Source of the DNA: Malus domestica
Taxonomy: Eukaryota > Streptophyta > Magnoliopsida > Rosales > Rosaceae
Length of the DNA: 64,000 bases
Direction of reading: 5' to 3'
Assembly: GCF_042453785.1 (NCBI RefSeq)
Contig: NC_091671.1
Coordinates: forward strand, 9,618,001-9,682,000
Under the pieces are notes generated by a model, which worked only from the letters and a program-made list of their open reading frames with translations, did not search any database and had not been told where the DNA came from. Positions within the stretch are counted from its first letter, which is position 1. The number at the start of each line of letters is the position of its first letter. This document shows, one piece after another, positions 1-10,200 of this stretch. The position numbers and the translations under genes are program-made.

Positions 1-529
1 TCATCTTGAAAATCCGATTGGAAGAGAAAAAAAGCCGTCTTTGAAACTTTTCAGTTTTTAGTGCGATCATAATAATGTAGCATTTGATAAAAAAACGTGA
101 TAGTGAAAGCTTGCCGGCCTCATCGAACAATTAAACTATTAAAATCAGTTAATACTGAACGAAATTAATTGACTAAAATGTGGGCTAATATTATACTAAT
201 TACGATCGTGATTTAGTTGTCTATCTACATATACACGAGTGATTCACAACATGAGTCTCATCACAAATTAAATCATGCTGGTGAGTGACTATGTTGTGGG
301 AATATTTGTATTAGTGATCACCTGAAGACCAGTAACTTTTAAAAAATTATAATGAAAAGTTAATTGATTATGACCATTAGTTCTCAGGTGAGCAATTTCT
401 AATAATTAAAATTTGAAATAATTCGTAATCAATTACTAACTAATGTAAAATTCAATTTACTCGATTGTAACTGACCACCACATTACTGCCTTGCTTTCCA
501 AAATTTTCTTTCATACATATTGAAAAATA
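1..529. other. Distal upstream region of the WOX2-like gene, no gene seen
   Basis: AT-rich DNA with no open frame or RNA gene that I can support. It lies upstream of a MITE and of the homeobox gene on the plus strand. Confidence 0.5.
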
Positions 530-740
530 GGAAGCCTTTAAGGGAAGGGATCTCCATTTTTCAAAAAAAATGGGAATATCCTCATGACCGTTAGATTTGG
601 CTTTAATGAAATCAAGTGGTTGAGATTTTATGATCTGTTATTTAATCTCAATCACAAAATTTTATTAAAGTCAAATTTAATGGTCAAGAGAGTGTCCCTA
701 TTTTTCAAAAAAAATGAAGATCCCTTCCTTTAAAGGGCTG
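530..740. mobile_element. Mutator-type MITE, 211 bp, upstream of WOX2
   Basis: The imperfect terminal inverted repeats read GGAAGCCTTTAAGG at the left and, reverse-complemented, CAGCCCTTTAAAGG at the right. Both continue into GGAAGGGATC. The element is flanked by the perfect 10-bp direct repeat TTGAAAAATA (520-529 and 741-750). A 9-11 bp TSD is typical of Mutator-like elements. It has no coding capacity, so it is non-autonomous. Confidence 0.75.
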
Positions 741-1428
741 TTGAAAAATAACAAGATACTTATAGAGATGCATAACTTTTCATAAATTGATATGTTAATT
801 ATTGGTACTTACCACATATTCTCTTACAGAGTGGTAATACTGAAACCAAAATGGGTTTTCGGCAAAATATAGTCATTCATGCAAATCAGTAAACGTGATG
901 AACCAGTGGAAATGTTCTATTGGGCACTACGAAACCACACCGAGCCTGAATCATAAAACACCACTCCCAACTCCCACCACACACCAAAATACACAGTCAT
1001 CACTGCCCTCAACCCCAAAACCCTAAACGATTCAACTTCATCTCTCTTTCTCTTTCTCTCTCTCTGCATCTATCTGTTCCCACTTCAATTCCCAAAGCCT
1101 AGCCCTTACCTACACCTTACAGCCCAACCGGCTGTCTTTTTACTAACCCAATGACATTTATACCCATCCTTTCCTTCGTTTCCCTACCCTAGTTGTCCTC
1201 CTTTCATTCCCGAGATAGCAACATTAAGGAACAACAAAATGCCAACTAAATTCCTAGAACCTAGCAAAAAAGAGTGCACGGGCCAAATTGTCATTTCGCC
1301 ACTCCCACTGTGTTTTCGAGCAAACACAAACGAAAACGCCAATCCCTCATTTACTTAATTACTCTCTGAAATCAGCCGCTACCCGCCATGTTTTCAGAGA
1401 TATTCAGCACCAAAAACAATACGCATGT

Positions 1429-1431
<3 letters not shown>

Positions 1432-1475
<44 letters not shown>
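1432..1475 (+). repeat. (CT)n microsatellite in the WOX2 promoter
   Basis: An uninterrupted run of about 21 CT units on the coding strand, followed by a C-run. It lies about 200 bp before the WOX2 start codon. Confidence 0.95.
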
Positions 1476-1477
<2 letters not shown>

Positions 1478-1511
1478 CTTTGTCGTTTATGTTTGACTAT
1501 CTGAGTCCCTC

Positions 1512-1518
1512 TATAAAA
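1512..1518 (+). promoter_or_regulatory. Candidate TATA box for the WOX2-like gene
   Basis: The sequence CTATAAAAAAA lies between the two CT microsatellites, about 160 bp upstream of the ATG. A start site about 30 bp downstream would put the second CT tract in the 5' UTR. This rests on motif and position only. Confidence 0.4.
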
Positions 1519-1569
1519 AAAAATCCCATGCAAAAGGTAATAACCCTATTGTCGTCTCTCCAACTCCAT

Positions 1570-1573
<4 letters not shown>

Positions 1574-1636
<63 letters not shown>
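1574..1636 (+). repeat. (CT)n microsatellite in the WOX2 5' leader
   Basis: About 31 CT units end 41 bp before the ATG at 1678. CT-rich leaders are common in plant genes, but a run this long should vary in length between alleles. Confidence 0.95.
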
Positions 1637-1639
<3 letters not shown>

Positions 1640-1677
1640 CATAAACCCCTAAACCCTGGAAAAACAAAGACAAAAAA

Positions 1678-3515
1678 ATGGAGGGTGATCACCATCACAG
1701 TGCAGTCCTACTGGACCAGCGGCATGTGCAGGCGGGTTCTGGGCGTGCCGGGGACAGCGGGAGTACATCCCGATGGAACCCAACAAAGGAGCAGATTGAT
1801 ATGCTTGAGAATTTTTACAAGCAAGGAGTGAGGACGCCAAGTGCTGAGCAAATACAGCAGATAACGAGTAGCCTGAAGGCTTTTGGTCACATCGAGGGGA
1901 AGAATGTTTTTTACTGGTTTCAGAATCACAAGGCAAGGCAGAGGCAGAAGCAGAAGCAAGAGAGCATAGCTTATAATCGCTTGTTACATAGAAGGACAAC
2001 TCAGCCAATTTTTCTTCCTCCTTATGATTTGAATCTTCCTTGCCCAAATGGTAATTTTATTTTTTATTTTATATTTCAAGATTCATTAGATTTATGAATA
2101 TATTGTTCTGGAATTTTTAGATGGAACTGTTATGAGCATATTGTTCTGAATTTTTTAGATGAAACTCTTACACACAATGAGTTCATTAATTATATACAGC
2201 TTATACAAAGAGAATTGTTATTAGCACTCCACAAATCTCATTCTACACTCCTCACAAGTGTATTTTTCATTATAATTATAGAAAGTTTAGAGTGCAAAAT
2301 GAAATTTTTGGAATGCCAATAACAATTCTCTATACAAAATATATAAACACATTGAATACTATGAACATATTGATCTGGTTTCACATGACCTCATACTTCA
2401 AAATTTGTCACGTGAATACCACATGAGAGAATGAATATGAAAGTGTTGAACATATATTTCATCTTATAGTTTAGGGAGATCGAACATGACTGACATGTGA
2501 GTATTGAATGTGAGAGAGTGCACATTTTCTTTATGCACGCGACCTGGGTGTGTGGTTAAATGTTCTTAAACTCTATGTGGTTGCGTACTATATATGGTTG
2601 TTTCCAAATTTCTTTTTATTTTTCTTTCAAAATTTAGTTATTTAAGCTTTGTTTTATTTTCTCCTTAGGCTGATCACAGTTGGTTTAAACTTATGCTTGC
2701 TCTATATAGTCATCACGAATCATGACATTTTGTACAAACTGTTACTTTTTCTGATGTGTAATGCTAGGAAGACTCATTTTTAGACCAAATTTGTAAACTA
2801 TATGATGTTTCACCAAGAGGAAATAAGCAAGTTAATCAACACTTAAGTAATAATCCAATTCTCAACAACCACATTATATGATTTACAAAATTTAGTCTAA
2901 ATAGTTTGTCTCCCTAGCATTACTATTTTCTGATAGAATAACCTTTTGGGTTAATCCACTTTAAGTTGTTGGTTCCCATCATAGCTCTTAAAGTTTCAAT
3001 CTTTGGTTTCTCATTTTGTTTGCAATAGTTTGATTATTTGACCAAATTAATAACTTGGTGTTTTCATTTCAGTAATGTGCAGCCCATACTACGTACCAGT
3101 TCATAGTGAGCTAGGGTTCTATCCGCAGTCTCCATATCCCAATAAGGTGCCTCTCCCTGGTGTTCCTAGTGTAGTCAAGAGGAGACCAAGGGCCGAGAAA
3201 TTGGAAAAGCGAAGAACCACCTGCACTACTGGTGGCGCTGGTTATGAACCCATGAATCCACACAATGGATATAATACTAGTGGAGGCAGCGATATGATCA
3301 ACGATGCCACGAGCAAACTTATCAGCAAATGTGACCAACAAACACTGCCGCTTTTTCCTTTGCAACCCACTGGCATTTTGCAGCAAGGAAGAGAAGATCA
3401 AAACTACCCTTCTACTGTTAACGATGCTGACTGTTCCTCTGCTGCTCTAATTGGCTCTATTGCTGAACAGATTGTTGGTGACCGGCAGCCTTTCTATGAT
3501 TTTTTCTCTGCATAG
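1678..3515 (+). CDS. WOX2: WUSCHEL-related homeobox transcription factor, WOX2-like
   Basis: Two exons, 1678-2050 and 3073-3515, joined by a GT-AG intron, give 271 aa. The split codon (G + TA) makes Val, so the junction reads N-V-M-C-S-P-Y-Y. Residues about 31-96 are a WOX homeodomain: RWNPTKEQ in helix 1, and the recognition helix [19 protein letters not shown]. The QKQKQE..AYNRLLH extension after the homeodomain is the WOX2 signature, unlike the ERQK of WUS or WOX5. Exon 2 carries the WUS box [14 protein letters not shown]2 is a nuclear DNA-binding regulator of apical patterning in the early plant embryo (known for the family, not shown here). The start is the first ATG after the CT-rich leader and is followed by the expected short N-terminus. 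Its intron holds a hAT-type MITE. Confidence 0.9.
2210..2330. mobile_element. hAT-type MITE, 121 bp, in the WOX2 intron
   Basis: The terminal inverted repeats begin GAGAATTGTTATTAGCA at the left and GAGAATTGTTATTGGCA at the right (reverse-complemented). The perfect 8-bp TSD TATACAAA lies at 2202-2209 and 2331-2338. An 8-bp TSD indicates the hAT superfamily. A sequence with the same AATAACAA(C/T)TCTCTAT end occurs near 14800-14822, probably a decayed relative. Confidence 0.85.
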
Positions 3516-3785
3516 GGCAAGCCTGTTGTGCTTGGGAATTTTAAGTGAGTTAATTAAGGTTTTGGTTAACGAACCTCGTCACTGGATTTGTTATTGGGAT
3601 GTAATTGTTGGGTTTTTTTTAGTGTTAACTCATGGATCGTCTAGGGTTTTTGTACCTTTTCTCAACTTTCTTGACGTTAAAAAATTAATTAAATAAACTT
3701 AACTCAAATCTAATGCAATTCGAAGTTTTAATTTATTTTAATTGAGTTTTGGAGATTTGTTCAAATTTTATAGTGGTGGCTCGGG
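3516..3785 (+). terminator. WOX2 3' flank with candidate poly(A) signal
   Basis: AT-rich sequence after the stop codon. AATAAA at 3692-3697 is a plausible polyadenylation signal about 180 bp downstream of the stop. Nothing else is recognised before the hAT element. Confidence 0.35.
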
Positions 3786-4270
3786 TAGGGATGGGCAACG
3801 GTTATGGCGGTCAAGTAACTGCGGTTATTTATCCATAACCGTTTATGCTCATACCCGCACAATCGTTTACCTGTTGGGTATTTGCCTAAACGGTTATACC
3901 ATACCCATAACCGTTTATAAACGGTTAATCATACTCATAACTGCGTACCCATTTAACCGTAACCGTTTAGTACCCGTTTACCCATTTACTATTTTTTAAC
4001 CCGTTTATCCATTCTTTTTTATCATTTACCTATTTTTCATCTGTCTACATGTGTTTTTAACAACTTCAAAATTAAAAAAGAAAAATTTGTCATTTGACAA
4101 TCAAGGAGTCTACATATTTTTTCAACACAAATATAATATGTTTATATTTGTTCCACTTTGCTGCAGAAAATCTCATCTGACTGTTATGTTGGCATATGGA
4201 TCTAATGGATCATACCCATCTGCATCATATATTAATTGTCACCAAAATTTGAACAACTGAACAAAAATCT

Positions 4271-4330
<60 letters not shown>

Positions 4331-4876
4331 TAGCTTGTTGCTTACATGATAATCCGAAGGAGTTGATGAGAGAGAAGATGAAAAGCAAGAGCAGGTTCAT
4401 CTTTTCTCCAAATTAAAAATTTTCAATTACACTGCACTAGCATATATCCAAACACATGCAGTGAGATGATATATTCTCAAACTGGGACAGAGATCCCAAC
4501 CGGATCTCCCCCACCAAGTCCTAATGATCCGGAGATCCGAACTCTTGAAATGTGATCCTACAAGTCCCTTAAACTGTGTTGAGTCTATATTATATTAACT
4601 ACATAAACCATGCATTATAGTCAATAGCATTGATTTAAGTTTGTCTGACAGGGAACATAGTTTGTGTTAATTTTACATATATAAAATAAACGGGTAAAAG
4701 GTTATCCGTTATAACTGCGGTTAATACCCATAACAACCCATTTAAATTTCACAGGTAAACGGTTATACCCATAACTGTTTATTTATCTAAACGGTTACCT
4801 ATAACCGTAACTGTGAAATTTAAATGGGCGGGTAACCGTGGGTTACCCATAATCAATGGGTATTTGCCCATCCCTA
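3786..4876. mobile_element. Non-autonomous hAT transposon, 1.09 kb
   Basis: Perfect 13-bp terminal inverted repeats TAGGGATGGGCAA occur at both ends. The 8-bp TSD is GGCTCGGG at 3778-3785 and GGCTTGGG at 4877-4884, with one mismatch. Both subterminal regions are packed with ACGGTTA/TAACCGT motifs, typical of hAT transposase binding arrays. The interior encodes no transposase and contains a (GA)n microsatellite. Confidence 0.88.
4271..4323 (+). repeat. (GA)n microsatellite inside the hAT element
   Basis: About 26 uninterrupted GA units near the middle of the non-autonomous hAT element. Confidence 0.95.
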
Positions 4877-4884
4877 GGCTTGGG

Positions 4885-5768
4885 TCCAAATCCCCTCCAG
4901 ATCTTTTTATACGGAGCCAGCGGGCCCAATGATAAGCCTATCGAACCGATTTGCTTCTTCCTATTTCTCCGTTTGTTCGGAGTCAAAGTGATGGTGGTAG
5001 TTTTTCTTTGAGTCGGCGTCGGAGGTGTCGATAAATTCCCAGTGTATGATGAGGGAAAGTGGAAGGGTAAGCACGATAAAAGACGAAGAGATATGGGTGG
5101 AAGGAGCCCGGCCCCTATTAGTCTATTTTATTTTTAATCTTTTAAATTCATTAAGATCAACTCCAACCCTTAAACTCAAATCCAAAGACATAATATAGGT
5201 CTGTGAACAATGAATGTCACCGAACTCTCAAGGCCTAAATTGCAAGACCTAAAGTGTATTAATTGTTGTGGAATAGTTTTAACCCTGATTTTTTATTTTT
5301 TTTTTGGTGACTTTGAGTTGTAATATCTTTTAATTAATTTTACGAATGTTTTAACTTTAAAAAAATTTAATCGGGACAAAATTTTCAAAACTGAACAAAT
5401 AACACCAACCAACCACTCGACTAATTTATTGGATCTGTTTTAAAAAATGTATTTTATTATTTTTACTGTTGAATTTAAATTTCAGTCGTTGAATCTTTGT
5501 TAACCGTTGGACTGTAAGATCAAAATCTATTCAAAATCTATAGATTGTAATAAAATAAAATAAAGGTTTCGTTTTGGACTGTTGATCACCAACGGCCCAA
5601 AAATCGAATGGCCATTTAGGCCCCTAAAATGTTAACGTTTTGCAGCAGTCGGCCAATTTAAACAGCATCGGCGTTGCTCTATAAAAACAGGTGGGCCCCC
5701 AAAAACTTGGGTCAGCCTAATAGAAACTCAAGGTTTTAGTTTGGGTCCAAAGCCTAACTTTTTGGGTT
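4885..5768. other. Intergenic, no gene seen
   Basis: AT-rich spacer between the hAT element and the next MITE. Short open frames lack recognisable domains or codon structure. Confidence 0.5.
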
Positions 5769-5771
5769 TAA

Positions 5772-6162
5772 GACCATCTCCAAATAATTTCAAGGATGTG
5801 TCAACTTATAAGAGTCAAATTATAATTTATGGCTTATATGATAATCTAAAGACTTTATCAAATTTTGTACTTCTCCAACCGAATTGTTAAATATTATTTT
5901 ATTATTTAAATATAGCTTTAAATGGTTGTAATTATTAGAAAATTTTTGAAACTAAAGTTTTATTAGTTGAAATGTTAGTGGATTAAGGAACCCACCATTA
6001 AAATGAATTAAAAATAAATTTGACATTGATGTCAAATTTGACTCTAAATCACAAAGCCTTCAAATTCAGTGAGCAAATAACACTTCGGTTGTAAAGACTT
6101 TTGATGTCAATATGTACAGTGGCATTCCAACTAGGATTTTGACATCTTATTTGGAGATGCTC
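5772..6162. mobile_element. PIF/Harbinger (Tourist-like) MITE, copy 1
   Basis: The terminal inverted repeats are GACCATCTCCAAATAA at the left and GAGCATCTCCAAATAA at the right (reverse-complemented). The 3-bp TSD is TAA (5769-5771 and 6163-6165). GAGCATCTCCA ends with a TWA TSD are the Tourist/Harbinger hallmark. It belongs to the same family as the elements at 26500 and 42616. It is AT-rich, 391 bp and non-coding. Confidence 0.85.
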
Positions 6163-6165
6163 TAA

Positions 6166-7206
6166 GTCTTTTCATTAGATTGCATGTTTTGGCTATAAAC
6201 CCAAATATTTGGGTATGTGTCTTGCCCTTGAAGTTGGTCTAAGGATAAAGGTGAAAAATCACAACCTATGATTTTAAAGCATTACCTATGTAGTTGAATG
6301 TGTTAGTGGAATACACGTGTCAAGTGATAAATGAGAAAGATAGACAGGAAAAGGTAAATGCGAAAGGTAACTAGCATTCTCCAGCAAAATAATTAGGCCA
6401 ATAAACTATAACTAAAGTTTGATCACTGAACTACTTTTATAGTCTTACTCTTAACTGCATAAAACCATTAAAGTTGTAAATTTTTGTACAATGAAAAGGA
6501 TAATGCTAGGGATACATATTTTTAAACCAAATTTGAAAATCAAAGGATGTGTCATCAATAATAAATAACCACGTTAATCAACACTTAAGTAATGATCTTA
6601 TCATTAACGTCCATATCATTTTATTTATGTTTAGAAATTTAATCTCCGTAACATTATCATAATAAAAATAGTCAATAGTAGGAAGCGAAGTAGTTGGTGC
6701 ACTTCCAAAGTCACCAAATCAAATGATATGTACCCTTAAAATTTGATCTAACAGCTAAAGTTATTATAATTTTTAAAAAGAGCTCATATTTCTAACCGTT
6801 TGATCAAATTTTAAAAACCCAAGTCACTTGATTTGGTGGCCAAAGTAAAGGATGGAAAATATCTTAATTTGTGTTTAAGCTTCTTTGAAAGATAATAAAG
6901 TCACGTGTAACATCGTCGAGCGGAGAAAGAGTGCTTTAAAAACACACGAGGGGTGACTAACCACGCAATTCAATATGCCGAATTGACGAAACAACCCCTC
7001 TTAACCCCACCTGCTCGCTTCCCATTGGCTCCCGCAACAACCTCTCATAATTCCCCGCGCCAAAATCAACGACTAGTAAAAAAAAAAAAAAAAAAAGAGT
7101 ACGGATAATCCGGAAAAACGATATCTCCTCATCTCCTTCGCTTCCACTTGCTGTACTCTCCCGTGAACCACTGAGAGAGTCTGGGACCCACTCTCAAACT
7201 CCTCTC
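6166..7206. other. ALB3 upstream region with a degenerate MITE
   Basis: No gene is seen. At about 6700-6850 an inverted pair (CCAAAGTCACCAAATCAA and its partner near 6825-6845) suggests an old foldback MITE, but no TSD is clear. A poly(A) run of about 18 sits at 7078-7096, roughly 110 bp before the ALB3 ATG. Confidence 0.45.
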
Positions 7207-10200
7207 ATGGCGAAGACTCTCATCTCATCCACGCCCTTCGTCGGCGCATCTCTGCCGTCCGTCTCCCGCCGTGGGTCCTACGCCCTCCCCTACCGCAGCA
7301 CTGGACTCGCCACCACCAGAATCAGGCTCAGCCTGCACGACTCCGTTCCTCCGATGAACCCCTTCGACCACTCGGCCGTCGACGTCGCCTCGCTTTTGAG
7401 CCGCGCCGAGGGACTTCTTTACACTATTGCCGACGCCGCCGTGGCCGTCGACCCGAGCTCCACCGACGCCACCGCTCAGAAGAACGGCGGTTGGTTCGGC
7501 TTCATCTCCGACGCCATGGAGTTCGTGCTTAAGGTAGTTTGGATTTCGTAAATTGTGTAAATTTCTGAGAAAATGAATGACATTTCGGAGATTATTTGCT
7601 GAATTTTACTGTTTGAAATTGAATTTTGATAGATTCTGAAAGGCGGACTTGAGACCGTGCACGTGCCGTATGCATACGGCTTTGCAATTATACTGCTTAC
7701 AATTATCGTCAAACTTGCCACATTGCCGCTCACAAAACAACAGGTTTGGTGTTTGGTTGTTGATAATTTGTTTTGTTTTTTTTTTTTATAAAAATCCATC
7801 TGTTTTTTTCAAAATTTTTGAACTTTTTGGTACAATATTCGTAACATGCAGGTGGAATCGACGTTAGCGATGCAAAACCTTCAACCAAAACTTAAGGCCA
7901 TACAAAAGAGATACGAGGGCAATACGGTGAGGCTTTACTTTTGTTGAAATGGGTTTCCTTTAACTGTTGAGTCGGAGTAATTGCCGAAATGGGTTCGGTT
8001 AAATGTTTGCCAACCTGTTTTTGTAGTGGTAACTAATTCGTAGCTATGGTTTTTTGCTATGTAGGAAAGAATACAACTTGAGACATCACGGCTGTATCGG
8101 CAGGCAGGGGTTAATCCATTGGCAGGTAACCAGTTTAATTTATCACTATAAAGTTCACAGATGTATGCCTGCGTGCGTGCTGGATTGATCAATTACTGCT
8201 TTATTTGAATGTGAAACACCTTCAATATGAGTTGTAATCTGACTTAATTTGCATATTCTTACATGAATTTGATGAGTTGTTAGGTTCAGTAATGAGAAAT
8301 GAAACACAACTGTTTGCTGTGTTGGTTCATCTTGAGATATCTAAGTTTACTAATGGAACCAATTTCTGTTTCTGTCTAACTTTTAAATTTAAAAAATTTC
8401 CATGTTTTGCAATATCATGTTGAGCTGTTGTGTTGAATTTAATTTCATCTCTTGATCGTATTCTGGTGTGTCACCTTGAGCCAAATTACAAGGCTCTAAT
8501 TCAATTTTTGAATGTAGGGTGTTTACCAACTTTGGCCACAATACCGGTTTGGATAGGTCTATATCAAGCTCTTTCAAATGTGGCAAATGAGGTAATTAGT
8601 TGGTTGCCACTAAATTTTCAGTGGTGAGATAACTATTATCATTAAAAAATAAAAAACAATAATGCTGATATTTGCAATTTTTTGTTTATTCAAAGGGATT
8701 GTTGACAGAAGGTTTCTTTTGGATCCCCTCTTTGGGTGGCCCAACAACAATTGCTGCTCGACAAAGTGGTTCTGGCATTTCGTGGCTGTTTCCCTTTGTG
8801 GTAAGATATTTTGTGATTTCATGCATTATGAAGTTAGCAATTGGTATACTGCTAAGCTTAGTCCACCTTAATTGTGGAAGCAGTAAACCAATTGTTATCT
8901 TAGCAGGTGTCTAACAATTGGTAAAGTATACGGTTAAATGTGTTAAAGTTTGAATTGTACAGATCGAATAGTTGTATCATATTATTACTGAGTCCAAGTT
9001 ACTTTCATGTGAATTCAACTGGTTATTACAAAGGATAATTTATGACACAGGATGGACATCCACCGTTGGGCTGGTCTGACACTGCAGCATACCTTGTTTT
9101 GCCTGTCCTCCTTGTTGCTTCTCAGTATGTTTCAATGGAGATCATGAAGCCTCCACAGGTATAGATTTGTGTGTCTGCATTTACATTGGTTTCTCTATTC
9201 ATTTTGATTCCTGTTTCCTTTTGCTGCAAAACAATTTGTATGGTTGCGGGATTAAATTATGGGCCATTCAGGTGTGTGGTTATCTAGACTAACAGATTTT
9301 TATTTTCCTGTTTGTAACCTTAACTCTTTCTTTGGCAGACTGATGATCCAGCTCAAAAGAACACTCTTCTTGTATTCAAGTTTCTTCCCCTCATGATTGG
9401 TTACTTCTCCTTATCCGTTCCTTCAGGATTGTCAATTTACTGGTTAGTTTTTCATTAACGAATTTACTCTGTATATCCTCTTTCATGTATGTTGTATGCT
9501 AATATACAAATTACTGCCTGAATTTTGCGTGGGACTTCCTAAAGGCATCTGTTAAGGAACATGAACGCACTCCTTCCTTTTAATGTCTTAGAGCTCTTAT
9601 TCCTTCTGACAAGGGCTTTAACATTTTGTTGATTTGGCCTCAGATGTCTTAAGCTATTTCTTTATTGTATTTTATACTAGCATATGGGCACACACAAAGT
9701 GTGTGAGAAGTTTTTTTATTTTTGTTTTTGAAACATAAGGAGAGAGGAAGAGAGTGATAGAGAATGTGGGAGTGGGAAGTTTTTTATTTTTTATTTTTAT
9801 TTTTAATTTTTAATTAGAGATATGTTAGGATTACATGTAGGTGAGGCTTTGAAAAAAAAAAAACAACAAAATTTGGTTGTGTGAAATTACATTTTTGCCT
9901 CATATTTTTTATTCATGTTTTGTTTTAATTAGAGGGTTAAACTGGTAATTTCATAGGGTTTTGGTTGATTGACAATGAGTGTTTTATTAATTAGTAGAGA
10001 TAAGATCCATGGTTTTTGCATTTTTTGGTTAAAAGGGACAGCTTACTATTAATGAGTTTCTACAGTTACACTGTCAAATTTTGTTGGTACAGTCAGTAGC
10101 GCATCTATATCATACTGTAAAAACTTATCCTTCCACTTCATTTTAATTTTTAATTTGTAATTATTATTCTCTGTGGTTGCCACCACTGTCATGTTAATGA

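Noticed and set aside
1288-1644. 118-residue plus-strand frame with long Leu-Ser runs
   Set aside because: It is a translation of the CT microsatellites and lies in the WOX2 promoter and leader.
1649-2047. Minus-strand 132-residue frame opposite WOX2 exon 1
   Set aside because: An antisense shadow of the homeodomain exon with no domain of its own.
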